Source: Campylobacteraceae bacterium
Lineage (GTDB): Bacteria > Campylobacterota > Campylobacteria > Campylobacterales > Sulfurovaceae
Direction of reading: 5' to 3'
DNA length: 18,247 nt
Assembly: GCA_027063105.1 (NCBI GenBank)
Contig: JAMOSL010000025.1
Coordinates: 1 to 18,247, forward strand
In this document: positions 1 to 7,028 of the stretch, piece after piece
Position numbering within the stretch: position 1 is the first letter of the stretch
Layout: every line of letters begins with the position of its first letter
Made by a program: the position numbers and the translations under genes
Notes under the pieces: generated by a model
Databases searched by the model: none
Seen by the model: the letters and a program-made list of their open reading frames with translations, nothing else
Told to the model about the DNA's origin: nothing

Positions 1-588
1 ATTCAAAGCAATAGTTACTTTTTGAGCTTTAGTAGAAGTTACAGATTTTTCGTTACCGAAGAAATCTCCATTACCTTCCATGTGAGCTACATAAGACTTT
101 GGATTTTCTGGGAATGCTCTAAGTTTATGAGGGTTATTTTGTGCAAACTTCTTAACAGCTTTTGCTGCTCTTCTATCTGAGTTACCTTCTCTAAGTACTG
201 GATTAACAGCAGAACCTAAACATGTGCTATATTTTGCTTGAATTGCTTCTTCATCTGCATTTGCTGGATTTTCAGGAAAATTAGGAATATCAAAACCTTG
301 ACCTTGAAGCTCTGCAATACAATCTTTAAGTTGACCAACTGAAGCTGAAATATTTGGAAGTTTAATGATGTTTCCATCTGCTTCTAAAACAACTTCACCT
401 AATTTAGATAGTTCATCTTCTGCTAAACCCATAGCTGAAAGAACTCTACCTGCTAATGAAATATCAGAAGTTACAACAGATACTCCTGCTGCTTGTGTAA
501 ACGCATTTACAATTGGTAGTAGTGAGTAAGTAGCTAATGCTGGTGCTTCATCAATTTTTGACCAGATAATCTTTGGTAAATTTGACAT
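1..588 (-). CDS. icd: Monomeric NADP-dependent isocitrate dehydrogenase, N-terminal part (3' end beyond window)
   Basis: This enzyme oxidatively decarboxylates isocitrate to 2-oxoglutarate with NADP in the TCA cycle, in the cytoplasm. Only the first 196 codons are visible; the family is about 740 residues long, so roughly a quarter is seen. The reading frame is open to base 1. The N-terminus (MSNLPKIIWSKIDEAPALA) and the stretches NIIKLPNISAS (about 74-84), GSAVNPVLREGNSDRRA and SYVAHMEGNGDFFG are hallmarks of the monomeric (IDH-II) family, not of the dimeric Icd. The NPVLREGNSDRR stretch belongs to the substrate-binding part in known structures. The ATG at 586-588 is preceded on the minus strand by AAGGAAT at good spacing, which fixes the start. 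The upstream neighbour on the same strand is the 152-residue gene, with about 115 nt between, so icd probably has its own promoter. Identification is from recalled family sequence and I am confident of it. Confidence 0.93.
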   Translation of the reverse strand, partial: MSNLPKIIWSKIDEAPALATYSLLPIVNAFTQAAGVSVVTSDISLAGRVLSAMGLAEDELSKLGEVVLEADGNIIKLPNISASVGQLKDCIAELQGQGFDIPNFPENPANADEEAIQAKYSTCLGSAVNPVLREGNSDRRAAKAVKKFAQNNPHKLRAFPENPKSYVAHMEGNGDFFGNEKSVTSTKAQKVTIALN

Positions 589-606
589 ATATATTCCTTG
601 AATTTT

Positions 607-624
607 AATTATGGTAACATAATT
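607..624. repeat. 7-bp inverted repeat upstream of icd
   Basis: AATTATG and CATAATT face each other across the 4-nt spacer gtaa, centred 27 nt upstream of the icd start. The minus-strand reading contains CATAAT, a plausible -10 element for icd; the plus-strand reading also contains CATAAT, so the symmetry could simply reflect back-to-back weak promoters. It could also be a small operator. The arms are AT-rich and short, so chance is a real possibility. Confidence 0.3.
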
Positions 625-646
625 TTATCATTTAAGGAATTTCAAA

Positions 647-718
647 TTGATTAAAGTACTATTAAGAAGAATTTATCTCTTTTATATGTTTCTTTATTAC
701 ACATTTATGAATGTTTAG
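647..718 (+). CDS. Possible 23-residue hydrophobic small protein (TTG start)
   Basis: A short plus-strand frame begins with TTG and ends at TAG, encoding MIKVLLRRIYLFYMFLYY and five further residues. What supports it is an AAGGA ribosome-binding-like sequence at 634-638 with 8 nt before the TTG, a CATAAT box just upstream at 618-623, and a basic N-terminus followed by an aromatic, hydrophobic stretch as in small membrane proteins. Against it are the very short length, the AT-rich setting in which such frames arise by chance, and a 14-nt overlap with the 3' end of the opposing 152-residue gene. I cannot assign a function and treat it only as a candidate. Confidence 0.2.
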   Translation: MIKVLLRRIYLFYMFLYYTFMNV

Positions 719-1163
719 ATAAGTATTCAGCAGGAAATCCTACAGGAATAGGTGCTCCAACTTTGAGAAAAATATCTATACTATTCTTAATTCTATGTAG
801 CGTATATGGAACATATATAAATCTAGCAGATATTTTCTTATCTAATTGATCTTTATCTTCTAGGTGTATTCTAATGGCTGGGACTGGAATATTATCTTTT
901 ATATATTTTGAAGGCATCATATCAGAGGTAACTAATAGTGCTACACTAATATCATTATTCATAACTCTACCACGAATACTATCCTGAAGGAGTTCATAAC
1001 TCTCTTCATTGGATAATGCTCTATTTTCTATAGTTTTAACAATACCATTAATATCTAGTGTCATTAAGAATGGTCGAAAGCTCATCTCTTTTTCTATTGA
1101 TACAGAAGCTTTCTTTACAGACTTTTCTAATAATTCTACTATTTTATTATCATTATTTGGCAT
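705..1163 (-). CDS. Hypothetical protein, 152 aa, coupled to the DEAD-box helicase
   Basis: I do not recognise this protein. It is soluble-looking, with no signal peptide or membrane segment. The N-terminal third is charged and probably helical (KIVELLEKSVKKASVSIEKE). The middle looks like alternating strand and helix, and the C-terminal part contains the conserved-looking phrase DIFLKVGAPIPVGFPAEYL. The ATG lies 2 nt after the helicase stop codon on the same strand. There is no strong ribosome site of its own, so translational coupling to the helicase is likely. The context suggests a role alongside RNA remodelling or a general housekeeping role, but that is only guilt by association. The frame covers the whole gap after the helicase, and the plus-strand frames over it look like shadows. 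It is well supported as a gene; its function is unknown. Confidence 0.75.
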   Translation of the reverse strand: MPNNDNKIVELLEKSVKKASVSIEKEMSFRPFLMTLDINGIVKTIENRALSNEESYELLQDSIRGRVMNNDISVALLVTSDMMPSKYIKDNIPVPAIRIHLEDKDQLDKKISARFIYVPYTLHRIKNSIDIFLKVGAPIPVGFPAEYLSKHS

Positions 1164-1165
1164 AC

Positions 1166-2635
1166 TTAATCTCTATTTCTATCCCCTCTGCTACGAGAGT
1201 TTCTATTTCTTCCATCTCTACCACTTCTATTTCTATCATTTCCACCACCACTACTTCTTCTTCTTCTCTGTCCACCACCACCTCTACCTCGGTCATTTCC
1301 TCTGTTTTGCATAGCTCTCTCTATAAGTTTTTCTATCTCATCTAGTCCTAATCCAATATTATCTTTACCTTTAATACTGTGATTTTCTTGTAGCATAGAC
1401 GCTAATAAATGAGATATAGTTACAATATCCAAATCATGCTGAAGAGTTTTTACTAAGTTTATGGCTCTTTCTGTAATTTGTGTACCTGCAATTTGGGATA
1501 TAAGTTCATCAGATTTTGTATTTTGAACTTCTTGTCTTGTTGGGATAACTTGAGTTACCATTTTTGTTCCAACATCTTTTTCTATCTTTTTAATTGTTCT
1601 AAGTTCATTTGGGCTAACAAGAGTAATAGCTTCACCTGTTTTACCAGCTCTACCAGTTCTACCAATTCTATGAACATAACTTTCACTATCAAAAGGTATA
1701 TGGTAATTAAATACATGAGTTACATCATTTACATCTAATCCTCTTGCTGCAACATCAGTTGCTACAAAAATATCTACACCACCTTGTTTAAATGCTCTGA
1801 TTGTAATTTCTCTCTGTTTTTGCTCCATATCTCCATGAAGTCCACTTACTTTGAATCCTTGAGATGTAAGATGAGATACTAATCTATCTACCTCTTTTTT
1901 CATTCTACAAAAGATAATACACTTATCTGGATTTTTATAGTCAATTAAACGAACTAGTGCATCATCTCTTTCTCTCTCTTGAACTACATAATAATGTTGA
2001 GTTATATTTTCATTTGTACTTTCAGCTTTTGTAATAGATACAGTTTTTGGAGTTTTTAAAATCTCTTCGGCTAGTTTTCTAATACTTTTTGGCATTGTTG
2101 CAGAGAACATTAGTGTTTGTCTCTCTTTTGGTAAAAATGTAAATATATTTTTGATTTCGTCCAAAAATCCCATATCTAACATTTCATCAGCCTCATCAAG
2201 TACAACAAATTGAGGATTTATTTTAATTCTTCTACTCATTAAAAGATCTTGAAGTCTTCCTGGAGTGGCTACAACAATAGATGCTTGTTTAATTCTTTCT
2301 ATTTGTCTTCCATAAGGTGTTCCACCATATACTGTAGCTGTTTTTAATCCTGATCGTCTACCAAACTTAAATAATTCATCACTAACTTGCATTGCTAATT
2401 CTCTAGTAGGAACAATAACTAGACCTTCAACAGTACCATCAGCTTTCATTTGATTCATAATAGGTAGTCCAAATGCTGCTGTCTTACCTGTTCCTGTCTG
2501 TGCTTGTGCTATAACATCATGTCCCTCTAATACTAGGGGAATAGCATCTTTTTGTACAGGACTTGGTTCTTTGAATCCAGCATCGTTGATTGCTTGTTGT
2601 ATTGTATCTTTTAGATTAAAATCTGTAAATTTCAT
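1166..2635 (-). CDS. DEAD-box ATP-dependent RNA helicase (DeaD/RhlE-like) with Arg/Gly-rich tail
   Basis: This cytoplasmic ATP-dependent RNA helicase probably resolves RNA structure in ribosome assembly, mRNA decay or cold adaptation. All core motifs are present in order: the Q motif with PSPVQ (Q28), Walker A AQTGTGKT (45-52), PTRELA (76-81), TPGR, DEAD (147-150), SAT (178-180), then in the second RecA domain ATDVAARGLDV and HRIGRTGRAG. A short helical extension follows. The last 45 residues or so (from about 445) are a disordered, strongly basic tail of Arg, Gly, Ser and Asn, typical of RNA-binding tails. At 489 residues it is of usual length. The ATG at 2633-2635 begins the motif-containing frame; its ribosome site is only GAAAG-like. 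Downstream lies the 152-residue gene. The cold-shock gene lies upstream on the same strand. I cannot decide between deaD, rhlE and cshA names from sequence alone. Confidence 0.95.
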   Translation of the reverse strand: MKFTDFNLKDTIQQAINDAGFKEPSPVQKDAIPLVLEGHDVIAQAQTGTGKTAAFGLPIMNQMKADGTVEGLVIVPTRELAMQVSDELFKFGRRSGLKTATVYGGTPYGRQIERIKQASIVVATPGRLQDLLMSRRIKINPQFVVLDEADEMLDMGFLDEIKNIFTFLPKERQTLMFSATMPKSIRKLAEEILKTPKTVSITKAESTNENITQHYYVVQERERDDALVRLIDYKNPDKCIIFCRMKKEVDRLVSHLTSQGFKVSGLHGDMEQKQREITIRAFKQGGVDIFVATDVAARGLDVNDVTHVFNYHIPFDSESYVHRIGRTGRAGKTGEAITLVSPNELRTIKKIEKDVGTKMVTQVIPTRQEVQNTKSDELISQIAGTQITERAINLVKTLQHDLDIVTISHLLASMLQENHSIKGKDNIGLGLDEIEKLIERAMQNRGNDRGRGGGGQRRRRSSGGGNDRNRSGRDGRNRNSRSRGDRNRD

Positions 2636-2751
2636 TAATTATTGTCTTTCGTGTTAGTATTTTTTCAGAAAATTAGTTAAGCCTCCAAATATATAGAAGC
2701 TAAAAATTAGTATTTTAAGAAGCTTTGGTATTTTCGCAGAAAATTTGTAAT

Positions 2752-2757
2752 ATTATA
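2752..2757 (-). promoter_or_regulatory. Putative -10 box of the helicase operon
   Basis: On the minus strand a perfect TATAAT is preceded by the T-rich run TATTTCGC, fitting the Campylobacterota pattern in which the -10 is strong and the -35 weak. It would give a leader of about 110 nt before the helicase ATG. That leader contains two copies of AGCTTCT and a CCAAA/TTTGG pair that could fold, so cold- or autoregulation is possible but not shown. Confidence 0.4.
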
Positions 2758-2812
2758 GCGAAATATAGTAAATAAAGATAGTGTTGATTGAAGATTGTGG
2801 AGAAAAGAGTTT

Positions 2813-2833
2813 GTGCAGACGAAAAGTCTGCAC
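2813..2833 (-). terminator. Hairpin terminator after the cold-shock gene
   Basis: A perfect 8-bp stem (GTGCAGAC/GTCTGCAC) with a 5-nt loop starts about 11 nt beyond the cold-shock stop codon. It is the most GC-rich palindrome in this AT-rich region. The following minus-strand bases are only moderately T-rich (AAACTCTTTTCTCC), so termination may be imperfect and some read-through toward the helicase is conceivable. Confidence 0.55.
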
Positions 2834-2843
2834 GAAATAATAC

Positions 2844-3062
2844 CTATAAAGGTGTTACATTTTCAGCTTGAGGACCTTTTTGACCTTCGCCAACTTCGAA
2901 AGTCACTTTTTGACCTTCGTTTAAAGAAACTCTACCTGGTTGTGTACTGTTTACTTGACGAAAATGTACGAATACATCACTTCCACCATTGTCTTGTTGA
3001 ATAAATCCGTAACCTTTTTCATCATTAAACCATTTAACTGTTCCACTAATAACTTCTGCCAT
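2844..3062 (-). CDS. csp: Cold-shock domain protein (CspA family)
   Basis: This is a small single-stranded nucleic-acid-binding protein of 72 residues, an RNA chaperone and antiterminator type. The cold-shock domain fills the whole protein. RNP1 is KGYGFIQ (16-22) and RNP2 is VFVHF (30-34), with the usual start SGTVKWFN. I chose the ATG at 3060-3062 over an in-frame ATG 10 codons upstream. The shorter form has the standard family length and N-terminus, and it is preceded by AAAAAGG with 7 nt spacing. It stands alone between a -10 box with a leader of about 90 nt and a clear hairpin terminator, so it is monocistronic. It is divergent from galE and sits upstream of a DEAD-box helicase, a common functional partner for unfolding RNA in the cold. 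Whether it is really cold-induced cannot be seen here. Confidence 0.95.
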   Translation of the reverse strand: MAEVISGTVKWFNDEKGYGFIQQDNGGSDVFVHFRQVNSTQPGRVSLNEGQKVTFEVGEGQKGPQAENVTPL

Positions 3063-3089
3063 TGTAATACCTTTTTGTAGGAAAATTTT

Positions 3090-3108
3090 CACTTCTACTA
3101 GAGAAGCG
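3090..3108 (-). other. Hairpin in the cold-shock gene leader
   Basis: In the transcribed minus strand, CGCTTCT and AGAAGTG pair (7 bp including one G-U) around the loop CTAGT. It sits 28-46 nt upstream of the csp start codon, within the leader. Leaders of cold-shock genes in other bacteria often fold in a temperature-dependent way; whether this hairpin does so is inference. Confidence 0.3.
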
Positions 3109-3158
3109 GAATCAAAATCGGTGGGGAGTCTTTCGGTCTAAGCAGAATCTAACTTCAT

Positions 3159-3164
3159 ATTATA
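3159..3164 (-). promoter_or_regulatory. Putative -10 box of the cold-shock gene
   Basis: A perfect TATAAT on the minus strand, preceded by GGGTG. No good -35 is seen (TTAGAG and GGTTAG at suboptimal positions). Transcription would start near 3151 and give a leader of about 90 nt. Confidence 0.45.
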
Positions 3165-3267
3165 CACCCAAAGATGAACTCTAACCTCATCTTTCTTCAG
3201 CGACATTATATCATTTTTTTATGAAAACATCTTAATAATTTAAATTTTTGTAATTTTTTTAAAATAA

Positions 3268-3296
3268 TTGATAAAAAAGTATCATTTGACTATAAT
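3268..3296 (+). promoter_or_regulatory. Sigma-70-type promoter of the galE operon
   Basis: TTGATA (3268-3273) and TATAAT (3291-3296) are separated by exactly 17 nt, the best promoter match I see in the window. The start would be near 3303, about 17 nt before the galE ATG, with AAGGAG in between. This predicts a short leader and strong constitutive expression. Confidence 0.65.
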
Positions 3297-3319
3297 GTTG
3301 TCACTTACAAGGAGATAAT

Positions 3320-4393
3320 ATGAAAAAAGATTCTAAACTTAATATTCTAGTGACTGGTGGGGCTGGTTATATTGGGTCTCATGTTGTAAAACAGCTTATT
3401 GAGTATACAAATCATAATATAACCATAATAGACAATTTATCTACAGGTCATCAATCAACAATTGATAAATTATATGAAATATTAGGTGACAGTACACAAA
3501 AACTTAAATTTATTAAGGCAGATTTGTCAAAATTTGATATTATAAATGATATTTTTGAGAACAATTCATTTGATGCTATCATTCATTTTGCTGCTAGTAT
3601 AGTTGTTCCTGAATCAGTTGATAATCCTTTGAAATATTATATGAATAATACGGTAAACACTACAAACTTAATAAAAATAGCAAATAAATATAATGTTAAT
3701 AAGATAATATTTTCTTCTACAGCTGCTGTATATGGTGAACCAACTGTAAAAGATATTAAAGAAGATATAACTTTAGCCCCTATTAATCCTTATGGTTGGA
3801 GCAAAAGAATGAGTGAGCAGGTTATACAAGATACAGCATTTGCTAATAATGATTTTAAATATGTGATATTTAGATACTTTAATGTGGCAGGAGCAGATGT
3901 TCTTAATAGAATAGGTCAAAGTTTTCCAAATGCTACTCACTTAATTAAGATTGCATCGCAGACAGCATTAGGTCAAAGGGATAAGATGGCAATATATGGA
4001 GATACTTATAATACTCCTGATGGAACTTGTATTAGAGATTATATACATATAGATGATTTAGCCTTTTCTCATATTATGGCATTAGAATACCTAGAAGATA
4101 ATAACAGTAATATATTTAATGTTGGTTATGGGAAAGGATATTCTGTTACAGAAGTTATAAATACCATGAAAAAGGTTAGTGGAGTTGATTTTAAAGTTGA
4201 TAATGAGTCTAAAAGAGCTGGAGACCCTGCTATTCTTATATCAAATAACAAAAAACTAAACGAAGCATGGGATAATATGAATAATTCAAAACTTAAAGAT
4301 AAAAGGTCAAAATTATTTGAATATGATGATTTAGAGTTAATCTGTAAAACTGCTTTAGATTGGGAACGAAAACTAAATGAAGACTTATCTTGA
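3320..4393 (+). CDS. galE: UDP-glucose 4-epimerase
   Basis: GalE interconverts UDP-glucose and UDP-galactose (or the N-acetyl forms) using bound NAD. It supplies sugars for lipooligosaccharide, capsule or glycoprotein assembly in the cytoplasm. The protein is an extended short-chain dehydrogenase of 357 residues. The Rossmann dinucleotide motif is GGAGYIG (13-19). The catalytic FSST region ends at T134, in the place of the catalytic Ser of E. coli GalE. The YxxxK pair is Y158 and K162, and the family phrase TPDGTCIRDYIH follows. AAGGAG lies 7 nt upstream of the ATG, and a strong promoter lies just before it. The last 17 bases overlap the start of the next gene, a putative glycosyltransferase, so the two are co-expressed and may act in one glycan pathway. 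It is slightly longer than the usual 330-340 residues. Identification is firm; sugar specificity is not. Confidence 0.95.
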   Translation: MKKDSKLNILVTGGAGYIGSHVVKQLIEYTNHNITIIDNLSTGHQSTIDKLYEILGDSTQKLKFIKADLSKFDIINDIFENNSFDAIIHFAASIVVPESVDNPLKYYMNNTVNTTNLIKIANKYNVNKIIFSSTAAVYGEPTVKDIKEDITLAPINPYGWSKRMSEQVIQDTAFANNDFKYVIFRYFNVAGADVLNRIGQSFPNATHLIKIASQTALGQRDKMAIYGDTYNTPDGTCIRDYIHIDDLAFSHIMALEYLEDNNSNIFNVGYGKGYSVTEVINTMKKVSGVDFKVDNESKRAGDPAILISNNKKLNEAWDNMNNSKLKDKRSKLFEYDDLELICKTALDWERKLNEDLS

Positions 4394-5351
4394 CCTTTTA
4401 CAGTTAGCACAAGATAATCTCTTCTCTAAAAAAGCTGATTTAGCAGTTAAATATGGAGAAGAGGCTCAAAAGTTTAGAAATGATGATTATCGTCTATATG
4501 ATATATTATCAGAATCCTATATGCTTATAAAAGATTTTGATAATGCTAAAATTGTTGGTGCTAAGGCGTTAATATTAAAAGATAAATTGACTAATAAGTA
4601 TAAATCTTATCCATATCCAACCTCTTTAATAAAGCCATTTAGTGAAAATAGAGATAAAAATATAATATCTTTTTCATTATTTGGAGATAAGCCTAAATAC
4701 ACTTTTAATGCTATTGTTAATGCTAAACTTGCTAAAAAAATATATCCTTATTGGAAATGTAGGTTTTACTGTGATGATTTAGTTCCTTTAGATATTATTA
4801 ATAAATTAAAAGATTTAGATGCAGAGGTTATTATAAAAAAAACTATAAAAGAAGATAAACCTCAAATGTTATTATGGCGTTTTTTAGTAATGAGTGATAT
4901 TTCAATTTATAGGTATTTAGTTAGAGATTGTGATTCTGTAATAAATATAAAAGAGTCTTTAGCTGTTGATGATTGGATGAAGTCAGAGAAACGATTTCAT
5001 ATTATGAGAGATTTCTATACACATACTGATTTAATTCTGGCAGGAATGTTTGGAGGGACAACAGATATTTTTCCAAATATTAAAAAGATGATAGATACAT
5101 TTCACAAGATAAAAAATCCATTAGTATCGCATCAAGACCAACTATTCTTAAGAGTTTTTGTGTGGAAAACTATAAAAGAAGATGTCTTAATTCACGATAG
5201 ATACTTTAGATTAGATAATACAATAGATTTCCCATCTCTTCCACCTCATCAATTACAACTTAATAGTGAACATATCGGACAAAATGAAGGGAAAAGGTTT
5301 TTTGATATGATAGATTTTGATATAATAAAGAATACAAATAAAAAGGAATAA
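4377..5351 (+). CDS. TPR-containing putative glycosyltransferase
   Basis: This looks like a cytoplasmic sugar transferase. The first 70 residues form helical TPR-like repeats (alternating small and aromatic positions, for example AVKYGEEAQ and DNAKIVGAKAL). The rest resembles a GT-A type domain: a strand-like FSLFGDKPKYTFNAI, then YWKCRFYCDD, then LLWRFLVMSD leading into VRDCDS. D184-C185-D186 there is a candidate metal and nucleotide-sugar-binding DxD motif. No signal peptide or membrane segment is seen. The ATG overlaps the galE end by 17 nt and has only a weak GGGA-like site, implying translational coupling. With galE it probably adds galactose or a related sugar to a surface glycan, but donor and acceptor are unknown. 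It could instead be a related carbohydrate-handling protein, since the DxD assignment rests on one short motif. Confidence 0.65.
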   Translation: MKTYLDLLQLAQDNLFSKKADLAVKYGEEAQKFRNDDYRLYDILSESYMLIKDFDNAKIVGAKALILKDKLTNKYKSYPYPTSLIKPFSENRDKNIISFSLFGDKPKYTFNAIVNAKLAKKIYPYWKCRFYCDDLVPLDIINKLKDLDAEVIIKKTIKEDKPQMLLWRFLVMSDISIYRYLVRDCDSVINIKESLAVDDWMKSEKRFHIMRDFYTHTDLILAGMFGGTTDIFPNIKKMIDTFHKIKNPLVSHQDQLFLRVFVWKTIKEDVLIHDRYFRLDNTIDFPSLPPHQLQLNSEHIGQNEGKRFFDMIDFDIIKNTNKKE

Positions 5352-5352
5352 A

Positions 5353-6006
5353 ATGAAGAATACTATATTAATGCTATTTATATCTATAAATCTTTTATAT
5401 TCAAATGATTTTGATAGATTAAACTCTTCTCCTACTCAAGAGATGTTATTGAATAAAAAGAATTCAAAACTGTGTAATAATCCTGCAATGGCTAAAGAGA
5501 ACTTTGATAATGACTTTAAATATGGCTGTTTTTGTGGTAAGAATTATCCTAATCTTAAATCAGATACTAAAAAAGAGTATAAATATCTAAGTAGAATGGA
5601 AAAAGATAAACTAATTTCTAAATATTATTTGATTAAACCTTATGATGATATAGATAATATGTGTATGCAACATGATATATGTTATATATATGAAGGAAGA
5701 GAAGACCAACTATGTAATGATGTTCTATATAGTGAGATGAGGTTATTATCTAATAAGTTCTATGAAGAGGCAAGAGGTCAAGATAGTAACTCTAAAGCTA
5801 TGAGATGTGAAAGATTATCATCTGATATTGCCGTAATTTTTAAGACAATATTTGGAGCAGGTAATAATTTATCTATGATGAGGTTCGGAATGTTTATGAT
5901 GGTTAATACACCAATGACTGTAATGAGTAAAGGGATTCAAAAGATGTCTCATGGAATGAATGACTCATCACTATATCCATTACCAAATGAAAAGTGTGAT
6001 TTATAA
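5353..6006 (+). CDS. Secreted phospholipase A2-like protein
   Basis: The 217-residue protein starts with a short signal peptide (hydrophobic about 4-16, possible cleavage after LLYS), so it should be exported to the periplasm or beyond. It contains the two linked hallmarks of the PLA2 fold: a calcium-loop-like YGCFCG (57-62) and the active-site phrase CMQHDICY (104-111) with H107-D108, plus cysteines at 41, 121 and 152 that could form disulfides. Known PLA2 enzymes use this His with Ca2+ to release the sn-2 fatty acid of phospholipids. The C-terminal 60 residues are Met-rich and do not resemble the core. The start is 1 nt after the glycosyltransferase stop, with AAAAGGA inside the end of that gene, so it belongs to the galE unit. 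Substrate and secretion route are unknown; it could serve envelope remodelling, competition or host interaction. Activity is inferred from motifs. Confidence 0.75.
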   Translation: MKNTILMLFISINLLYSNDFDRLNSSPTQEMLLNKKNSKLCNNPAMAKENFDNDFKYGCFCGKNYPNLKSDTKKEYKYLSRMEKDKLISKYYLIKPYDDIDNMCMQHDICYIYEGREDQLCNDVLYSEMRLLSNKFYEEARGQDSNSKAMRCERLSSDIAVIFKTIFGAGNNLSMMRFGMFMMVNTPMTVMSKGIQKMSHGMNDSSLYPLPNEKCDL

Positions 6007-6014
6007 TTATCAAT

Positions 6015-6977
6015 TTACCTGTTGCTTACTCTATTAAAATCTAATATATATTGTTGAGTTATATTTTTATCTTTAATAATTAAAATATTCTCATCATTAT
6101 AAAGATTTGCTTTTTTAGTATAATTATATGAACCAGTAATCACTATATTATCATCAATGATTAAGACTTTATTATGCAGTTTAAATCTATTTTTATCTAA
6201 TTTAATATCTATATTTTGTGATTTAAGATATTTATATACAGAGTATTTTTGAAATTTATTTTGAACTCTATCTAAAATAACTTTTACTTCAACCCCTCTA
6301 ATCTTAGCATTAATAAGTGCATTTGCTATATTTTTATTTGTAAATGCAAACATCATAAGAGATATATTTTCTTTTGATTTATTTATATTTTTTATGATTA
6401 TATCTTCAATATTACTATCTTTTGAAAAGTATATTTCCAGATTTTTATTTTGATATGGTTCAATTTTTGATTGATTATGCTCATATAAGTTTTTAAACTT
6501 TTTAGTATAATAATCTCCTATGTCATTATCATTAATCCTAACAAAGTTATCGTAATTTCTATAAAAAGAATATACAGTATAGTTTCCTGAACCAATCCAA
6601 GTTATATTTTCATCTATTATTAGTATTTTATTATGCATTAAAGCTTTTTTATTTTTATCATCTCGAATAGAAACACCATAATTTATAAGAGATTTATATC
6701 TTTTGCTTTTTATTTTACTGTCATCAGTTATAATTTCTATATCTATACCTCGCTCTTTAGCATTTAGAAGAGATTTTGTAATATTTTTATTTGTAAGATA
6801 ATACATTGCCATTCTAATATTGTTTTCGGCATTTAATATATCCTTAATAATGATATTATCAACACCACCTTTATAATATCCACCTGTTGTTTTTGAAAAA
6901 TATGGGATAACATTAGCTGTAACTGGATAATAACTTATGCATATAACAAGTAATAGTTTTATAAGTAAACTGAACAA
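6015..6977 (-). CDS. Phospholipase D-family protein with two HKD motifs and signal-like N-terminus
   Basis: This is a 320-residue phosphodiesterase of the PLD superfamily, which includes phospholipases, cardiolipin synthases and nucleases such as Nuc. Both catalytic motifs are intact. HKD1 is H115, K117, D122 with GSGN (129-132); HKD2 is H268, K270, D275 with GSYN (282-285). The two halves have similar layout, each with an N-terminal NKNI...ALINAK-like helix, as expected for an internal duplication forming one active site. Residues 3-17 are strongly hydrophobic, suggesting a signal peptide or membrane anchor and action in the periplasm. The start is TTG at 6975-6977, supported by AAAGGAG at proper spacing. 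It ends 8 nt from the end of the convergent phospholipase A2-like gene and is divergent from holA. It lacks the several membrane segments of cardiolipin synthase, so a secreted phospholipase or nuclease is likelier. The substrate is open. Confidence 0.85.
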   Translation of the reverse strand: MFSLLIKLLLVICISYYPVTANVIPYFSKTTGGYYKGGVDNIIIKDILNAENNIRMAMYYLTNKNITKSLLNAKERGIDIEIITDDSKIKSKRYKSLINYGVSIRDDKNKKALMHNKILIIDENITWIGSGNYTVYSFYRNYDNFVRINDNDIGDYYTKKFKNLYEHNQSKIEPYQNKNLEIYFSKDSNIEDIIIKNINKSKENISLMMFAFTNKNIANALINAKIRGVEVKVILDRVQNKFQKYSVYKYLKSQNIDIKLDKNRFKLHNKVLIIDDNIVITGSYNYTKKANLYNDENILIIKDKNITQQYILDFNRVSNR

Positions 6978-7002
6978 AGAGACTCCTTTAAAGAATTATG
7001 AT

Positions 7003-7010
7003 ATTATAAT
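7003..7010. promoter_or_regulatory. Overlapping divergent -10 boxes between the PLD gene and holA
   Basis: The sequence ATTATAAT reads TATAAT on the plus strand (7005-7010, toward holA) and TATAAT on the minus strand (7003-7008, toward the PLD gene). Neither direction has a good -35. If both are used, polymerase binding would be mutually exclusive, linking expression of the two genes inversely. Confidence 0.4.
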
Positions 7011-7028
7011 AGAAAAAGATGTATAAAG

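Noticed and set aside
1166..1300. Apparent tandem TCTATTTCT-like repeat
   Set aside because: It encodes the RNR/SR-rich tail of the helicase on the minus strand; the repetition is explained by the protein and is not a regular tandem array.
1009..1345. Plus-strand frames rich in Ser, Thr, His, Phe and Tyr over the helicase tail
   Set aside because: They are the antisense shadow of the Arg/Gly/Ser codons of the helicase tail; no ribosome site and biased composition.
3063..3092. Ten-residue N-terminal extension of the cold-shock protein
   Set aside because: The internal ATG has a better ribosome site and gives the standard 72-residue family length.
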